Below, one piece after another: positions 36,061 to 48,336 of a DNA stretch of 64,000 bases (position 1 is the stretch's first letter; the number at the start of each line of letters is the position of its first letter). Origin of the DNA: Bombyx mori (Eukaryota; Arthropoda; Insecta; Lepidoptera; Bombycidae); assembly GCF_030269925.1 (NCBI RefSeq), contig NC_085133.1, positions 5,972,001-6,036,000 of the forward strand. The letters run 5' to 3'. The notes under the pieces were generated by a model. The model was not told where the DNA came from and ran no database searches. It saw only the letters and a list, made by a program, of their open reading frames with translations. A program made the position numbers and the translations under genes.

Positions 36061-36699
36061 AAGAGCTTGAGTTTTTGGTAGCGTTTATATACCTATATAT
36101 TAGCTAAATGATGTCCAGTTATTAAACTGTAATTAGCTTTTAAACGTTGTAAATGTGGTCACATTGAGATAGAAAATCACGAACGCAGTAAAAAAGTAAT
36201 TATTTAAATTTGAAATGCGAATACATACCGGTCTGTGCTTTATATTTATGTTCATCGATATATCATGCGCGTCCACCACGCCCCAAGCCGTAATCTAGAC
36301 CCTTACTTAAAAAAACAACTAGAACATCAGAGGACTACTAAACATAACATTGCATAGCATTTAAGGAATTTTAGACGCAGTCAATATATGTACTTACTTA
36401 CATTTCTCATCGATGGTCTGAGTAATTTACAACGGATTCCGAACTCCACTAGATTCGGAAACTAATTTATAAGATCGTTAACGCTATCGGAGGATATAGA
36501 CTGAATTGGAACGGGTGCATCAGCTAGAGAAATATATAGATGCTTAGTTTGATCATGACGACTTGTTCTTGTATTATTGTGGTAATATTCAACCGATTAA
36601 CGCGTAGAAAGGAAATTATTTTATACTTTCGTGGCTACCTGTATTCATAGTAGATAGATACATTTGTATAGATGAATCATGGCTTTATATATTTTTTTA
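36061..36699. other. Unassigned spacer
   Basis: No feature is supported. Confidence 0.5.
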
Positions 36700-37125
36700 T
36701 TTTTAAGGTATTGCATAGCTTTTATCGCGGGCTTTGAGCGCGGCGACCGAATCAAGAAATTCCGTAACGAAAATAAAACCTCACACCTCCCACTCCGCCT
36801 ACCATATAGCTCGCGTTCAACACATTCACACGTTGCGCTTGTGTAGTGTTTGTGCATAAGCGCGCGGCGTGACATCGCACTGCACGCGCATCATGAAAAG
36901 TCTCCCCATTTTTCTCTCGCGCGGTCTAGCTTATGAGTGTGAAGGGGACAGTTAATGTTTTGCTTTTGTAAATGTTTATAAATATAGTGTGGTAAAATAT
37001 ATTTTATTATTGTTTTGATATTAAATTATCATTGTCTAATTATAATTGCATAAGTTGATAAAAAATGCAATACCTTTACCGCGCTTTACCTTTACCTTTG
37101 AGTGCCACACGTGTTTTTTTTCTAT
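36700..37125 (+). mobile_element. MITE-like element, GCTATTGCATAGC family, copy 2
   Basis: It begins ATTGCATAGCTTTTATCGCG and ends near TTTGAGTGCCACACGTG. Its terminal inverted part is altered (ATGCAATACCTTTACCGCG). It matches 53408-53815. Confidence 0.65.
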
Positions 37126-37183
37126 ATTTTGCATACAACGTAATCACGATTGGACTGATTATATTCTAATTTGGCATTATTAT

Positions 37184-37617
37184 TTTTTATTGCTTAGATG
37201 TGTGGACGAGCTCACAGCCCACCTGGTGTTAAGTGGTTACTGGAACCCATAGACATCTATAACGTAAATGCGCCACACACCTTGAGATATAGTTCTAAGG
37301 TCTCAGTATTGTCACAACGGCTGCTCCACCCTTCAAACCGAAACGCATTACTGCTTCGCGGCAGAAATAGGTGGGGCGGTGGTACCTACCCGTTCGGACT
37401 CACAAGAGGTCCTACCACCAGTAATTACGCAAATTATAATTTTGCGGGTTTAATTTTTATTACACGATGTTATTCCTTCACCGTGGAAGTCAATCGTGAA
37501 CATTTGTTAAGTACGTATTTCATTAGAAAAATTTGTACCCGCCTGCGGGATTCGAATACCGTTGCATCGCTCGATACGAATGCACCAGACGTCTTATCCT
37601 TTAGGCCACGACGACTT
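37184..37617 (-). repeat. Complete Bm1 SINE with target duplication
   Basis: It is full length including the head (GGCCACGACGACTT at the right end). GGCATT flanks both sides. Confidence 0.92.
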
Positions 37618-37843
37618 CAAACGGCATTGTTGGTTTTTATTGAGTAATACGTGTTGCGTCAAACTCTGTTTATTATTTTAAAAGAAAAATCCTTTTTCAA
37701 AAAATCTTAGAGCAAATACAGTAATTATAAAAGCAATGAAACATTGATCTTCAAAAGGCCTCATTAAACCTAAGCGTAATTTAAAAATTCGAAAAAATAC
37801 GATGTCGTATTCATCTCTATTGTTTTTTGTGTTTAAGTAGATG

Positions 37844-38174
37844 TATAGTATAGTATAGTATAGTATAGTATAGTATAGTATAGTATAGTATAGTATAGTA
37901 TAGTATAGTATAGTATAGTATAGTATAGTATAGTATAGTATAGTATAGTATAGTATAGTATAGTATAGTATAGTATAGTATAGTATAGTATAGTATAGTA
38001 TAGTATAGTATAGTATAGTATAGTATAGTATAGTATAGTATAGTATAGTATAGTATAGTATAGTATAGTATAGTATAGTATAGTATAGTATAGTATAGTA
38101 TAGTATAGTATAGTATAGTATAGTATAGTATAGTATAGTATAGTATAGTATAGTATAGTATAGTATAGTATAGA
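37844..38174. repeat. (TATAG)n pentanucleotide array, ~66 copies
   Basis: About 330 bp of uninterrupted TATAG units, identical by eye. Confidence 0.98.
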
Positions 38175-38575
38175 GTAGTGGTGGTGGCGTTATGTTATGT
38201 CTCTCTCTATTCAGATCGATTTGAAAGCAAAGTAGAAATGTACAATTGTTATCTATATTATTTAAGATTTGATAATTAAACGCAAGCTAAGTGCAAAATA
38301 TACCTATTTTAGTCTATAAAAAAATCTTAAGACGGTTTTTAATTAGCCGAGGCAAAAACGTGTACCTTTGAAGGAAATCAAACGTGCGGCCTCCGGAAAG
38401 TGGATACGGCCTGTAGACAAAATGTCCTACTCAGCTCGCTACGCTATATTAAAAGGTCAAACGTCGAAGGTTAAGCATCTAGAGGCTTAAGAACTTAAAT
38501 ATATGTAATAAATGTTATCAAACAAATTAATAAGCCTATGCAGGTAGGTGCAGTAGGTGGTAGGCTAAATGCGAC
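38175..38575. other. Unassigned spacer
   Basis: Apart from the short GTGGTGGTGG tract beside the array, nothing is recognised. Confidence 0.5.
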
Positions 38576-38848
38576 CAAAATCCCATCGCGCAAGACATTG
38601 CTCATCGGAAATGGCGTTGGATAGGACACACTCTACGGCGCAGCGGAGTCAACGCAGCATCAATCGCGTTTGAGTGGCAACCGCTTGGCAGGAGAAGACC
38701 TGGTCGCCCTGTACACACTTGGCGACGCACCGTAGAGAGTGAGATGAGGACTGCCAACGTGACCTGGAGTGATGTCAAGGAGCAAGCGCAAGACAGAGTA
38801 AAGTGGAGACAACTTGTGAGGGCCCTATGTACCAGCGGGGTACCCTAG
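38576..38848 (+). pseudogene. LINE pol C-terminal fragment ending in a CAA tail
   Basis: An open frame of 90 codons without ATG reads HRKWRWIGHTLRRSGV, GRRRPGRPVHTWRR and DRVKWRQLVRALCTSG, then stops at TAG. This pattern (K-W-x-W-I-G-H, then R-G-R-P-x-x-T-W-R-R, then D-R-x-x-W) marks the C-terminal end of several insect LINE proteins. A (CAA)n tail follows at 38851-38869. It is 5'-truncated. Confidence 0.7.
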
Positions 38849-38943
38849 GACTACAACAACAACAACAACATGCAGGTAGGTAGGCAAACAAACAAACAAA
38901 TAGTGACATACCATAAAAATAGCTAATGCATAATTGCATACAC

Positions 38944-39472
38944 ATATCGACGCTTGAAAGGCAAACGTGACCAAGCGACAATGCGTGGACTATACAGTAG
39001 ACTAATATAAAGTTGAAATACCAGAAGAAAAATTTTTTTTAACGAATCTAGCTGTTGTAGAATCTAGCTAGTAGCTGTAGAATTGAAATGATTTTAATAT
39101 ATATATTTTTTTTTATTGCTTTGGTGTGAGGACGAGCTCACAGCCCACCTGGTGTTAAGTGGTTACTGGAGCCCATAGACATCTACAACGTAAATGCGCC
39201 ACACACCTTGAGATATAGTTCTAAGAGCTCAGTATAGTCACAACGGCTGCCCCACCCTTCAAACCAAAACGCATTACTGCTTCACGGCAGAAATAGGCGG
39301 GGCGGTGGTACCTACCCGTGCGGACTCACAAGAGGTCCTACCACCAGTAATTACGCAAATAGACCTAGAAATTTTTTTTTTTTTTGCGCATCGAATATGG
39401 TTATTGCCTATCATTTATGTACAAAGCAGTTATTGTCGCTTAGTCACGTTTGCCTTTCAAGCGTCGATATGT
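38944..39472. mobile_element. MITE (ATATCGACGCTTGAAAGGC termini), split by Bm1
   Basis: Its terminal inverted repeats of ~35 bp start CATATCGACGCTTGAAAGGC and end GCCTTTCAAGCGTCGATATG. An uninterrupted copy is at 50911-51178. A Bm1 at 39108-39360 interrupts it. Confidence 0.85.
39108..39360 (-). repeat. Bm1 SINE inside a MITE
   Basis: A 3' Bm1 portion running from T-rich TTTTATTGCTTTGGTGTG to ACCAGTAATTACGCAAAT. Confidence 0.9.
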
Positions 39473-39480
39473 ATATACAT

Positions 39481-39834
39481 ATCGTCTTTTCGCATTAAAA
39501 GTGTATGTACCATTTCCAAAAATATTCGAAATTGAGTTAATATGCGGATCATTTGGAATCATCACCAGTATTTTTTCATAAATACTGTCCAAAGAGCGTA
39601 TTTTAGTTTTAGCTTCTTTTTTTTACTTTGACCTAAGTTTTGACTACTATTAACAAAATTAATACATAATTTTATCTTACTTTATAACACAGATAGTGTG
39701 ACTGGTAAAAAATTAAATATAAAGATGTTGCAAAGATGATTAATATTAAAAATATCACATGTTAAACCTTTAAAACACTCTCCTGTAAGATTAGTAAGTT
39801 CTGAGATTATACAGTTTTAATGCGAGAAGACGAT
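39481..39834. mobile_element. MITE (ATCGTCTTTTCGCATTAAA termini), intact
   Basis: Its terminal inverted repeats are ATCGTCTTTTCGCATTAAAA and TTTTAATGCGAGAAGACGAT, with ~354 bp between the outer ends. It directly abuts the preceding MITE. Confidence 0.85.
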
Positions 39835-40366
39835 ATGTAATGATATATACATACGTCGATACATCGAGGCGATCATGTCTATCAGTCACGAGGAGCACGA
39901 GTGGAGGAGGATAATACATATATAAATGCGTAATTATAGTATGTATGGGAACGAGCCACGACCCACTCTTTGTAAATGTCACCACCATTAGATGTGGCTC
40001 TTGACTCAGCCTTCGCATCGAAACGCATGATTGCCACATATTCTACTGAAGTTGAAACTTCATGAAATTCAATTTCCATAATAAATCATTCATAAAGAAC
40101 GAACGACGATAAATTATTTGATCATTACAAATACGACCTACATTACACTTGCGGCCCATTTAATTGGGCACTCGTTAAAAATGCATAGAAACACGAATTG
40201 ATCGCGATCGACTGTCGGCTTCGTTAAAACTTTGTAAGCCGCCGGAATTCGAATGATCGATTCAGTATTTAGATTTGTTTTATTGATTTAACTTCATTAG
40301 GAAACAATCGAAGAATCAGTAATTAACTATATTGCTATAAAAAAGCCCGTTCTACAATTTACGTAA
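39835..40366. other. Unassigned spacer
   Basis: I can support no gene. Short open frames here lack motifs. Confidence 0.5.
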
Positions 40367-40501
40367 CTATACTGAGACCTTAGAACTTATATCTCAAGGT
40401 GGGTGGCGCATTTACGTTGTAGATGTCTATGGGCTCCAGTAACCACTTAACACCAGGTGGGCTGTGAGCTCGTCCAACCATCTAAGCAATAAAAAAAAAA
40501 A
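40367..40501 (+). repeat. Bm1 SINE 3' fragment
   Basis: It runs from ATACTGAGACCTTAGAAC to CTAAGCAATAAAAAAAAAAA. Confidence 0.9.
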
Positions 40502-41175
40502 CTTTATTTAAATTTCGCGAAATATTAACTATAATAAAAATATAGAAAAGTTGACGGATGTTCCCAGAAGATATGGACAAATAAAAAATCACTCAAAGTT
40601 CTAACTTCAACACAACTAACTTCAATCGTAGCGCATTTTAGATTTGCGCTAATGCGATAGTTGCTATGTAGCTTTAGTTAGTCCCTTAACTTCGTCTGTC
40701 AATGAAATATTTTATTGTACGATATTCAGAACAGTAGGTATTCGAAATGATGACATCTAGATAAGATGGTATCTGGCTCTTAGCGATAAGATCGCCAATT
40801 TTTTTTTAATTTAATTATTGTATCGCGTTGTTTATTTATTTATTTTGGTGTGAAATAAAAAATACTCTCTCTCTCACTCTCTCTTATTTGACAAAATATA
40901 CAAGTCTTGTACAAAGAAAGAAATAATTTATTTAATAGATAAAATATTTAATTTACCAAACTTTTCATACGTAATACCATGCATACTACGAAAATCGAAT
41001 AGACGGTAATCTCTCTCGTTTTCTCTCTCTAGTTTTTTTGTTTTTGTCTAGATTTTAATGGGTTCATGGACTGATCTCTGGGCCTATATGCATTAAAGTG
41101 TTAATGCCATGGCCTAACACCACCTGAGGTTCACAATTCAATTACCTTATTTAGTGGAGTTCATCTTCTATAACG
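40502..41175. other. Unassigned spacer with CT-rich tracts
   Basis: Short CTCTCT runs lie near 40865-40890 and 41012-41030. No gene is seen. Confidence 0.5.
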
Positions 41176-41370
41176 TTACCTCACTGTTGAGGATCGCGAC
41201 CACATGTGACGCTCCTCCAGTGTTCGATCATGGGTGGCATGCGCGTGGTACAGACTACCACTAAGTGCTTTCTTAACCAGATCTGACCATTTGGCTGGTG
41301 TATTGCCCACGGCGCGCTTGCCCTCTATGCGACCCGAAATTACGAGCTTCTCTAATTCATGACCATTCAT
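41176..41370 (-). pseudogene. RTE-like LINE pol C-terminal relic
   Basis: The frame reads VISGRIEGKRAVGNTPAKWS and then KKALSGSLYHAHATHDR. This follows the (G/R)RGRPPxRWSDQI...LxxxxxxAxxR tail of RTE-type LINE proteins. It is a fragment and non-functional. Confidence 0.55.
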
Positions 41371-43025
41371 TATCTATCTTAAGCCAATACGGCATCGATG
41401 ATTGCTGTGTTGCAGAAGTAGTAATGATAATCGAGTGTGAGTTTACACCAGTTTCTTGACGGTGGCTCTTATCTTACCATTGAAATAAATTCATAAGTAC
41501 TGTAATTTTAAGCACCGAAATTATTTTCGCAATTTGTATTTTGATTGCCTTGAAATATTTGCATAATACTTTGTCTTGGAGATAGCATGTACAAGCAATG
41601 ATATTTTATGTTTTCAAAAGTTTGTGACGTTCTCACAATCCAATTCGAGTGTGAAAAGTTACGGGTCTTTGATCTCTGTTTGTTGAAATTAGCCTGAATT
41701 CATGTCAAGCTTGGTTACGTATGAATTTATGAGTTTCAGTTTAGCGCATAATTTAGCATTTTTGGATTTTAGAATGCTGGACGCAAGCAGCGCTGGACTG
41801 ATCGCTGTGGCGAGGCTTGGGGGATTCCTATGTCCAGCAGTGGAAATCTGTGGCTGATAGATAGATAGTAAAAATGACTGCAGCACGATACATATCTATC
41901 TGTATACGGCTGTATTCTCATAGTTACTCCAAATGAGATCTGAGGAATTTTCAGCAGTGGCTAGCAGTTTGGTACACATGGCACTCAGCATCATATACTC
42001 AACAGATTTGAAAGAAAAAAAAAGTATTTGTCATATATTTTAGAAAAGCAGTAATAGGTTCCATCCTGACTCGGACTTTACGCGTTCATGCCTCTTAAAT
42101 TTAATAGAGCTGAGTTCTTTTAACGTTATTATTATCGGTATTTCTACAGAGTTTTTGGTGTGATAGTAATTGAAGTCTAATATAGTATGTACTAATATAG
42201 TAATATTTTATGTCATTCGTTTCAGAATTTAGCTACAGTCACAGCGAAGAGTGGATAGCAGAGAGACGATACCATTGCACTTGGCCCAAGCAATGCGACC
42301 ATAACTTATTCATAAATAAATATCGTAATAAACTTCTTTATCTATAATTAAGTATTATCTTGAAGCCAGTTTGTGTGTCTTTATTTTGTTACAGAATACT
42401 AAAACTGTTTTAACCTTATAACCAAAAACTTGTACACTAAAACCGAAATATTAGAATATTATTTTGGGCGCCACTGTAGTTGGTTTATTTTTATGAAATT
42501 TGTACAGTTACTCATTAAAGTTTTTGTCATACCAAACATTGCCGCAATGCGGGGCTCAAAAAAAGGGAAAAATGACGAAGAATAATGGCGTTTAATGCCA
42601 AACGAATAAGGTCGCGGTAAATAGTAACCATTTTTCTATTGAGCTAGGTGTACAATAGGTCACGCACGATAGCGTGAGAGTTGCCGGAGCTTAAGATTAC
42701 AGTCGGTTTGAACCTGGCCCTAAATCGTGGTCACCACAAATAAGTATTTGGCACAAACGATGTTAGTTTTTTTTGTCAATTTCTTCAATCTAGTTTTTTC
42801 GGTTTTGGTTAGGTACTGGTAAGCTCGGAATAGCAGATAATTGCAAAAACGATGGTCGGGCTAGTACCAACGCCGATGTATGGGATGAGACATAGAAACG
42901 GGTGTTTCTATTGTAGATAATCGTCGAGTGTCGAGCTAGCGGAGTCCATACACTTCAAGTCCGATTATTAATACTATTGCATTACCTGTATGTACATATG
43001 TATATTTCACCCATTGTATGACTAG
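41371..43025. other. Long unassigned stretch
   Basis: It is AT-rich with only short frames and no motif that I recognise. GCGAGGCTTGGGGGATTCC near 41800, with CCAGCAGTGGAAATCTG, resembles the end of a LINE (PMS-type tail) but is too short to assign. Confidence 0.4.
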
Positions 43026-43175
43026 CGTGGAAGGGTGCCCACGTGATGGACCGACCAGATCAAGTCGGCAGTTGGCGGCTATTTGCATGAGTGTACCAGG
43101 CTCACCACAAACCGCGAGGAGTGGCGATTGCTCGTGAGGCACATAACATTTGCCCACACCAATGATACTGGATGA
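43026..43175 (+). pseudogene. RTE-like LINE pol C-terminal relic
   Basis: The frame reads RGRVPT, a stop, then WTDQIKSAVGGYLHEC, TRLTTNREEWRLLVRH and a stop at 43173. The single internal stop at 43041 shows decay. It parallels 41176-41370. Confidence 0.6.
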
Positions 43176-43259
43176 CGACCACGACCGCTCTAACAAGAGT
43201 GATACGGCATTCGAGATGACTAGCAATTACTGACAAGATCAAGATAAAATATTTAGTGG

Positions 43260-43485
43260 ACCTTGAGATATGAGTTCTAATGTCTCAGTTTTTATAGTAC
43301 AACGGCCGCCTTACCCCTTTGAAACGCATTACTGCTTAACGGCAGAAATAGGCAGCGTGGTGGTACCTATCCGTGCGGACTCACAAGACGTCCTATCACC
43401 AGTAATTTTGAAAATTATAATTTTTCGGGTTGATTTTTATTACAAGATGCTAGTCCTTCGCCGTGAAAGTCAATCTTTAACTTGT
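43260..43485 (-). repeat. Bm1 SINE, partial and diverged
   Basis: It runs from CCTTGAGATATGAGTTCTA to GCCGTGAAAGTCAATC and lacks the 3' end. Confidence 0.8.
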
Positions 43486-44280
43486 AGATGTTACAGCATC
43501 TGCTAATGCCAGTCAAAGCAGTCCCCCAAACTGAGGACAGAAGCATGTAATATTTCCCGAAAGTGACTGCGAAGCACAATGATTTTGGGTCTTCGACCTC
43601 ATTCATGCCTATAGATCGGTGATGTCCATGGGTTTCAATGAATGTTACCAATGATGCCGTTTTTATTGTTTCAAACGTGTACTGTCGCTTAGGTCATTAT
43701 TCTTGTTTGAAAGTTCTAAGCTTAATTAGCATTTCCAGCTATTCGAATATGTATATGTAGGTTAACAAAAGTTAGTTCTCTGTAACACGGCGGTACCAAT
43801 TGTTTTAAACTAATTTATAACGTGCCTCGAAGAGTTTAATTAGTTTAAAGGTTTGAGGTTAAAGTATAATTGAGAGTCAGACATGGTTTATTGGATGAAA
43901 TCCATTAATATTAAGGATCCTTAATTTAATACCTACTAGTATTTTTCGCGACCCTTGTCATCTCTAACTACTGCTGCTACATCCTATTAAATTATCCGTC
44001 TGGCAGGGAGAAGTTGATCTTCTCAATTGGCTCAATTGGCTCCAAAGCGATGAGTCGTTGCGTGCGATGTTGGACTTGTGGAGTCACCCACTTTCTTTTC
44101 CAGCTGCAGGCGGGAGGGGGGGTACTACAGTTGTAGGGACCTCGCTCGATTCTTGGCCCACTCAGTACTTTGGTTTTGCTCTATATGCTGGTTTCGGGAT
44201 TAGCGAGCGATTTCTAAGTAATAGATTTCACCTTGAGAAAGGCCAACCAACCGTATGACACATTTTGTTTTCTTATCCAG
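43486..44280. other. Unassigned spacer, GC-richer toward 44040-44230
   Basis: No feature is assigned. It ends in a pyrimidine-rich tract and CTTATCCAG, a good splice acceptor for the candidate exon that follows. Confidence 0.4.
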
Positions 44281-44471
44281 CAGAGGGTGACTCTGCCCGA
44301 TAAGGAGTTCGAGTTTGAGGTACCGTCTAAGCAAGCGTCGGATGTCTTGCGTACCCAGATTCCCCGTGAACATGGCTCCGACGACATTCGGTGCGTTCCC
44401 TTGCGAAATTGTTCACTTCTTCCTCCATCTTCGGTTTTACTCCAACAAGTTCCACATATCGCCCTCAGAAA
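44281..44471 (+). CDS. Candidate internal exon of an unrecognised gene
   Basis: A 191-base block sits between a strong acceptor (TTTTGTTTTCTTATCCAG) and a consensus donor (AGAAA|GTAAGT). Exactly one forward frame is open across it, giving 63 complete codons that start QRVTLPDKEFEFEVPSKQ and end with VLLQQVPHIALR. The other two frames have stops early. Third positions are C/G-richer than the flanks. The block is not one of the repeats found elsewhere in the window. I recognise no family. It may be an exon of a large gene extending beyond the window, or a chance combination. No neighbouring exon was found. Confidence 0.35.
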
Positions 44472-45489
44472 GTAAGTGGAGCTCTGGGGAATAGTTGATT
44501 GAGAAAAATACGCTTTTAGGATTTGTTTCTTTCTCCAAGTATTCGATGTTGGTGATTCAACGCAGGCGTTGTGGACAACCTCTAAATAAATTAACGAAAT
44601 GTTCAAATTGCAATTTCAAGTATGAACTTGTAACTGTATAAAATAATTACACTCCAGGACAGCTTTTGAAGAGCGAAGTTCGTGACATGTAAAGTTCCTC
44701 AGATGCTGCATGTGTACTTAGAATTAACAAACCAACCTCACTCGAAACAGCCCAACTTTATTTGAATGCATACCGAAGTTCGAACATTAAGCAACGCCAG
44801 AATAATATTTGGGAACGAAAACGGTTTGTTGAAAATTTTTGGGTTTGATTGTTTTATATTTACGAGTTTGGACTGTTTTAGCTTAGACGCTATGTAGTGT
44901 CATGCACTCCATTCAAGGGTGAGACATGTAAGTTGCGGTTTCTATGGAATTAGATAACCTACTATTTACTAATGTCAAATGGGCTGTAATTTCCTTTGCC
45001 CAATAATCTATACCAATAAAACATTTAACATCTAACTCTCATTAGAAACGTTTGCTGAAATCGCTTATGCACGAAGTGGTGGTGGCTATTTTAACAGACT
45101 TTACTGTAGGGTAAGTGGTACTGTAACTTTACCAAGAAAAAGATAAAAATACGTAGATTTTAGAAATCAGAATTTTAGAATTTTTGTCTTTTTCTTGGGG
45201 TGACAAATGATTTCATAGAACCACTTAAGTATTTAATTCGTAAAATGATCTCTAACAAAAGCTCATAAAACACTCAGCGTCAGCCCAACGATTCCTGAAA
45301 AGCATTCCGTTTATCGTGTATCTCAGTTACAAGTTTTGGAATAAATCCAACTGGATGGTGCCATATCGCTTCATTTACTGCACAAATCGTTGAACTGACG
45401 CCCTACCGGGCTACCTGCCAATCCAGATGTTTCATTCTCGTGCCAATTAAAAGTAGGTTAGAGGACTTAATTGTTCAAATAATACGAAG
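44472..45489. other. Unassigned spacer
   Basis: No feature is supported. Confidence 0.5.
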
Positions 45490-45498
45490 CGATTCGTT

Positions 45499-45793
45499 TT
45501 TTTCCCTACCTATCCTGATAGTCATGAGAGGCTATTTCAGCTTCACCCTAACGTGTGTAGGTGAGCTCACGGGGCCAAAACCGGTTTGACTAGGCTGCTC
45601 TTGCTAGGGCAAGAGCAGTGCTTCGCAGAATCTACCACCGGATCGGAAATGCGACCCACTGAGAAGATCCGGCGAGAAAGTCAGTGGGCTGTGTCTGTGG
45701 GTTAATTCGCTCGTCGAGCCCTTCGTCGCAAGCGACGGGTTCGACGAGTGCGGTGACCGGTGCTTGTGGTGCCTAAAAGCACCGTTAATGGAA
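45499..45793 (-). repeat. 5'-truncated Jockey-like 3' UTR with target duplication
   Basis: The family markers CTACCACCGGATCGG, GAGAAGATCCGGCGAGAAAG and GCACCGTTAATGGA are present. CGATTCGTT flanks both sides (45490-45498 and 45794-45802), and a T-run at the left is the reverse of the A tail. Confidence 0.85.
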
Positions 45794-45802
45794 CGATTCG
45801 TT

Positions 45803-46560
45803 AATAACATAGTCAGAAAATGAACGAAAAACTATACTCACTTAATCTTGTTAGACCAACATTAAATTTTTTTGGAAAACTCATTGATCTGTCGCGATTC
45901 TTTTCAAGTTTTTTTTAGTTAAGTCTCAATGCACAACGAACTCCTCCGAGTCATCCAAGAACGTTAACCTCGGGCGACAGCTGCTTACATTGCGTGCTGT
46001 ACATAAACATTATTAAAACGAATCACTAACTCAATCGTAAGTCCCCTCAAACCAAAATTCGAATCACCTTAATGACTTTAAAGACAAATTTTCAACAATA
46101 ATTATTAAAAGTGAGAGGTTTCGTAGCGTACACGAGTACAGTTCAAACAAGTTCTCTAAGCGTGCAAAAAAATCGTTTATGAATGTTTGATGGTGTATGA
46201 TTGTGGACACAGGCGGATCTAGGTCAGAGTGACGTCACGAGCTCGGCTCGCGCCAGAACTGCTTTCTCTATCTACAGTCCAGCTTTATTTATAAAACGCA
46301 GCTAGCTGGCTTTTGTGAAACTTGAAATTTTCATTCGCTTCTTCAAGCTTCTTGTCGTGAACGTGTTTTGCAGTATTAAATGTTGCGATGTATCGTTTTA
46401 ATTTATCCGTAAGATTCTTCATACATATTATTGACATTGCTGTATGAAGGATTAAAATTTATGAAGGTGAGGCTATTTTGTGGGCATTTCCTTTTTATTT
46501 TTTTAGTAATACACATTGACTCTATATTTATTAAGAACTGCAATGTGTCCTGCCAAAGAT
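45803..46560. other. Unassigned spacer
   Basis: A GC-richer segment with TTTATTTATAAAACGCAGC lies near 46230-46310. I assign no gene or element to it. Confidence 0.4.
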
Positions 46561-46845
46561 ATATATAATAGTTGATAAATTGACTGAGACAGGCAGACCT
46601 ACTGTGCATCTGATGGTGAGCAATCCTGCTACTCATGGGCATCAGCAACACTATGGGCACAATCAAACCCCCTGCACTCTCGCCCAAGCGTCTAATACCC
46701 CCGAAGTTAGAGCCCGGGTGGGGTTTATAGGGTAGCCCCTAAATGGGCTGCCGCGGTCAACACTGCTACCAGATGCCCGGGTCACCCCAAGGACGCCCGA
46801 TCGACGGAGCCTTCGAGGGGCATAATCAAACCGCTCTCTGCTTAA
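46561..46845 (-). repeat. Unclassified LINE-tail-like repeat
   Basis: CTGATGGTGAGCAATCCTGC and GGGCATCAGCAACACTATGG resemble the GATGGTGAGTGGTTACC...ATGGACTTCAGCAATGCC tail of the window's LINE, but diverged. It continues into GC-rich DNA. Confidence 0.35.
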
Positions 46846-47514
46846 TACTCATAACGATTATTTATATTTTCGGAATCGATTTACGATGTTATTCTTTCAT
46901 TTCCAAAATCATTCGTAAGCATGAGCTAAAAACACTTTCCATAAATAGTGGTAGCTGCTGCGATTTGAGCACCGGCAGTCTTCTTTATAGTTACGAATAC
47001 ACTATTAGGTTACAAACGCATTGAAGGAGATAATAATTCATTCAAGTTACAGTTCCGAGAATAGTAATCCTAAGCTTTGCTTAAAATTCAATTAAATCAG
47101 CATCGGTCGTGGCATTCAAAACTTTATTGTAGTAAATAATTAAGACTAAAATCATTAGTCGGTCTGCAAAATAAATTAAATTTCTTTAATACAGAATTCA
47201 AGATAAGTGTTCAACAATAATAAATTTTAATTTGCGCCCGGGAAATCCTCGCGATAGCTCACGCCGCGCCGTGAGAAACGGAAAAACATTCTTCCAACTC
47301 CGCGGAATCGTTCTGGATACAGTAGGTAATTCAACTTTTTTTTCCTTCATTCTTGAAGATGCCATTGAAAAGTTTTAGCTTTTTATTTCATCGAACCGTT
47401 TCTTTGAGAGTGCACTTTTATGTTTTGCAAATTAATTTTGCTCCTTGAATGATCTTTTATGTTCCACTCGATCTTAATTTTTTCACTTGTTTTGTATTAT
47501 AGAATATAGAAATA
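46846..47514. other. Unassigned spacer
   Basis: No feature is supported. Confidence 0.5.
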
Positions 47515-47935
47515 TCTATGTATTAATACGTGAAGCAAAAACTTTGTATTCCTTTTTACGAAAATTGCGCGGACGGAGGAGTATAAAATTTTCTACACTT
47601 ATAGAGAATATAGAGGAGAAGTGCACAATGCTAATATTTTTTTTAAAATAAGGCATAAAAGATACATTAAATCAATAAAGAAAACATTACACACACTACA
47701 TACCATGTATTTGACGCACACACGCATGCATACTATTTATTGTCAAACTTTTGTTCTTGACGTCTGTTGTCAAATTGAGAATAGATTCAATATTGTTTGT
47801 CTTTATTAATATTTTTTTATAGAGTAGCTTTGGCGAAATTTGTGATTATAGAAGTATAAAATACAATCATAATAGTGTACAAACTTACAATTCCAATTAA
47901 TTATAGTCGAATTTCGACTACTGCGGGACCTCTAG
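47515..47935 (+). mobile_element. Nonautonomous Helitron, family A copy 5
   Basis: After an A it starts TCTATGTATTAATACGTGAA. The 3' hairpin TAGTCGAATTTCGACTA lies just before CTGCGGGACCTCTAG, which is followed by T. It is complete at 421 bp and is the best reference for the family. Confidence 0.88.
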
Positions 47936-48305
47936 TATGTACTAAGAGATGAATGTTAGCTATGTCATAATAAAAAAACAAGACAAGGTTCAAATGGAAA
48001 CAAACGTCATGCGAAATTATAGTGATTTTACAGTCTCAACGAGGTGTAGTTTAGAGCCTCAGGAATTTGTGTGTAATAATAATAATAAAACGGATAATTT
48101 TAGTACAAAATTCTTAGAAAGTCAATGATAGTCTTATATTAAATCTAATTTAAATGCTATATCTTTATCCTTTACAGAATTTCTGTAAATTAAACGGTTG
48201 TCTGGAAGAGATTGCTTTTAGCGATAAGACCATTTTACAAATGTATCTGCTTGTTGACTGTTTTTCTATTATTAATTGTGTTATGGTGTGCAATAAAGTA
48301 TATTT

Positions 48306-48336
<31 letters not shown>

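Noticed and set aside
37844..38174. CRISPR-like regular repeat
   Set aside because: The unit is a 5 bp tandem with no spacers, in a eukaryotic genome.
44214..44606. 130-codon minus-strand frame overlapping the candidate exon
   Set aside because: There is no recognisable motif, and the plus strand has better splice signals.
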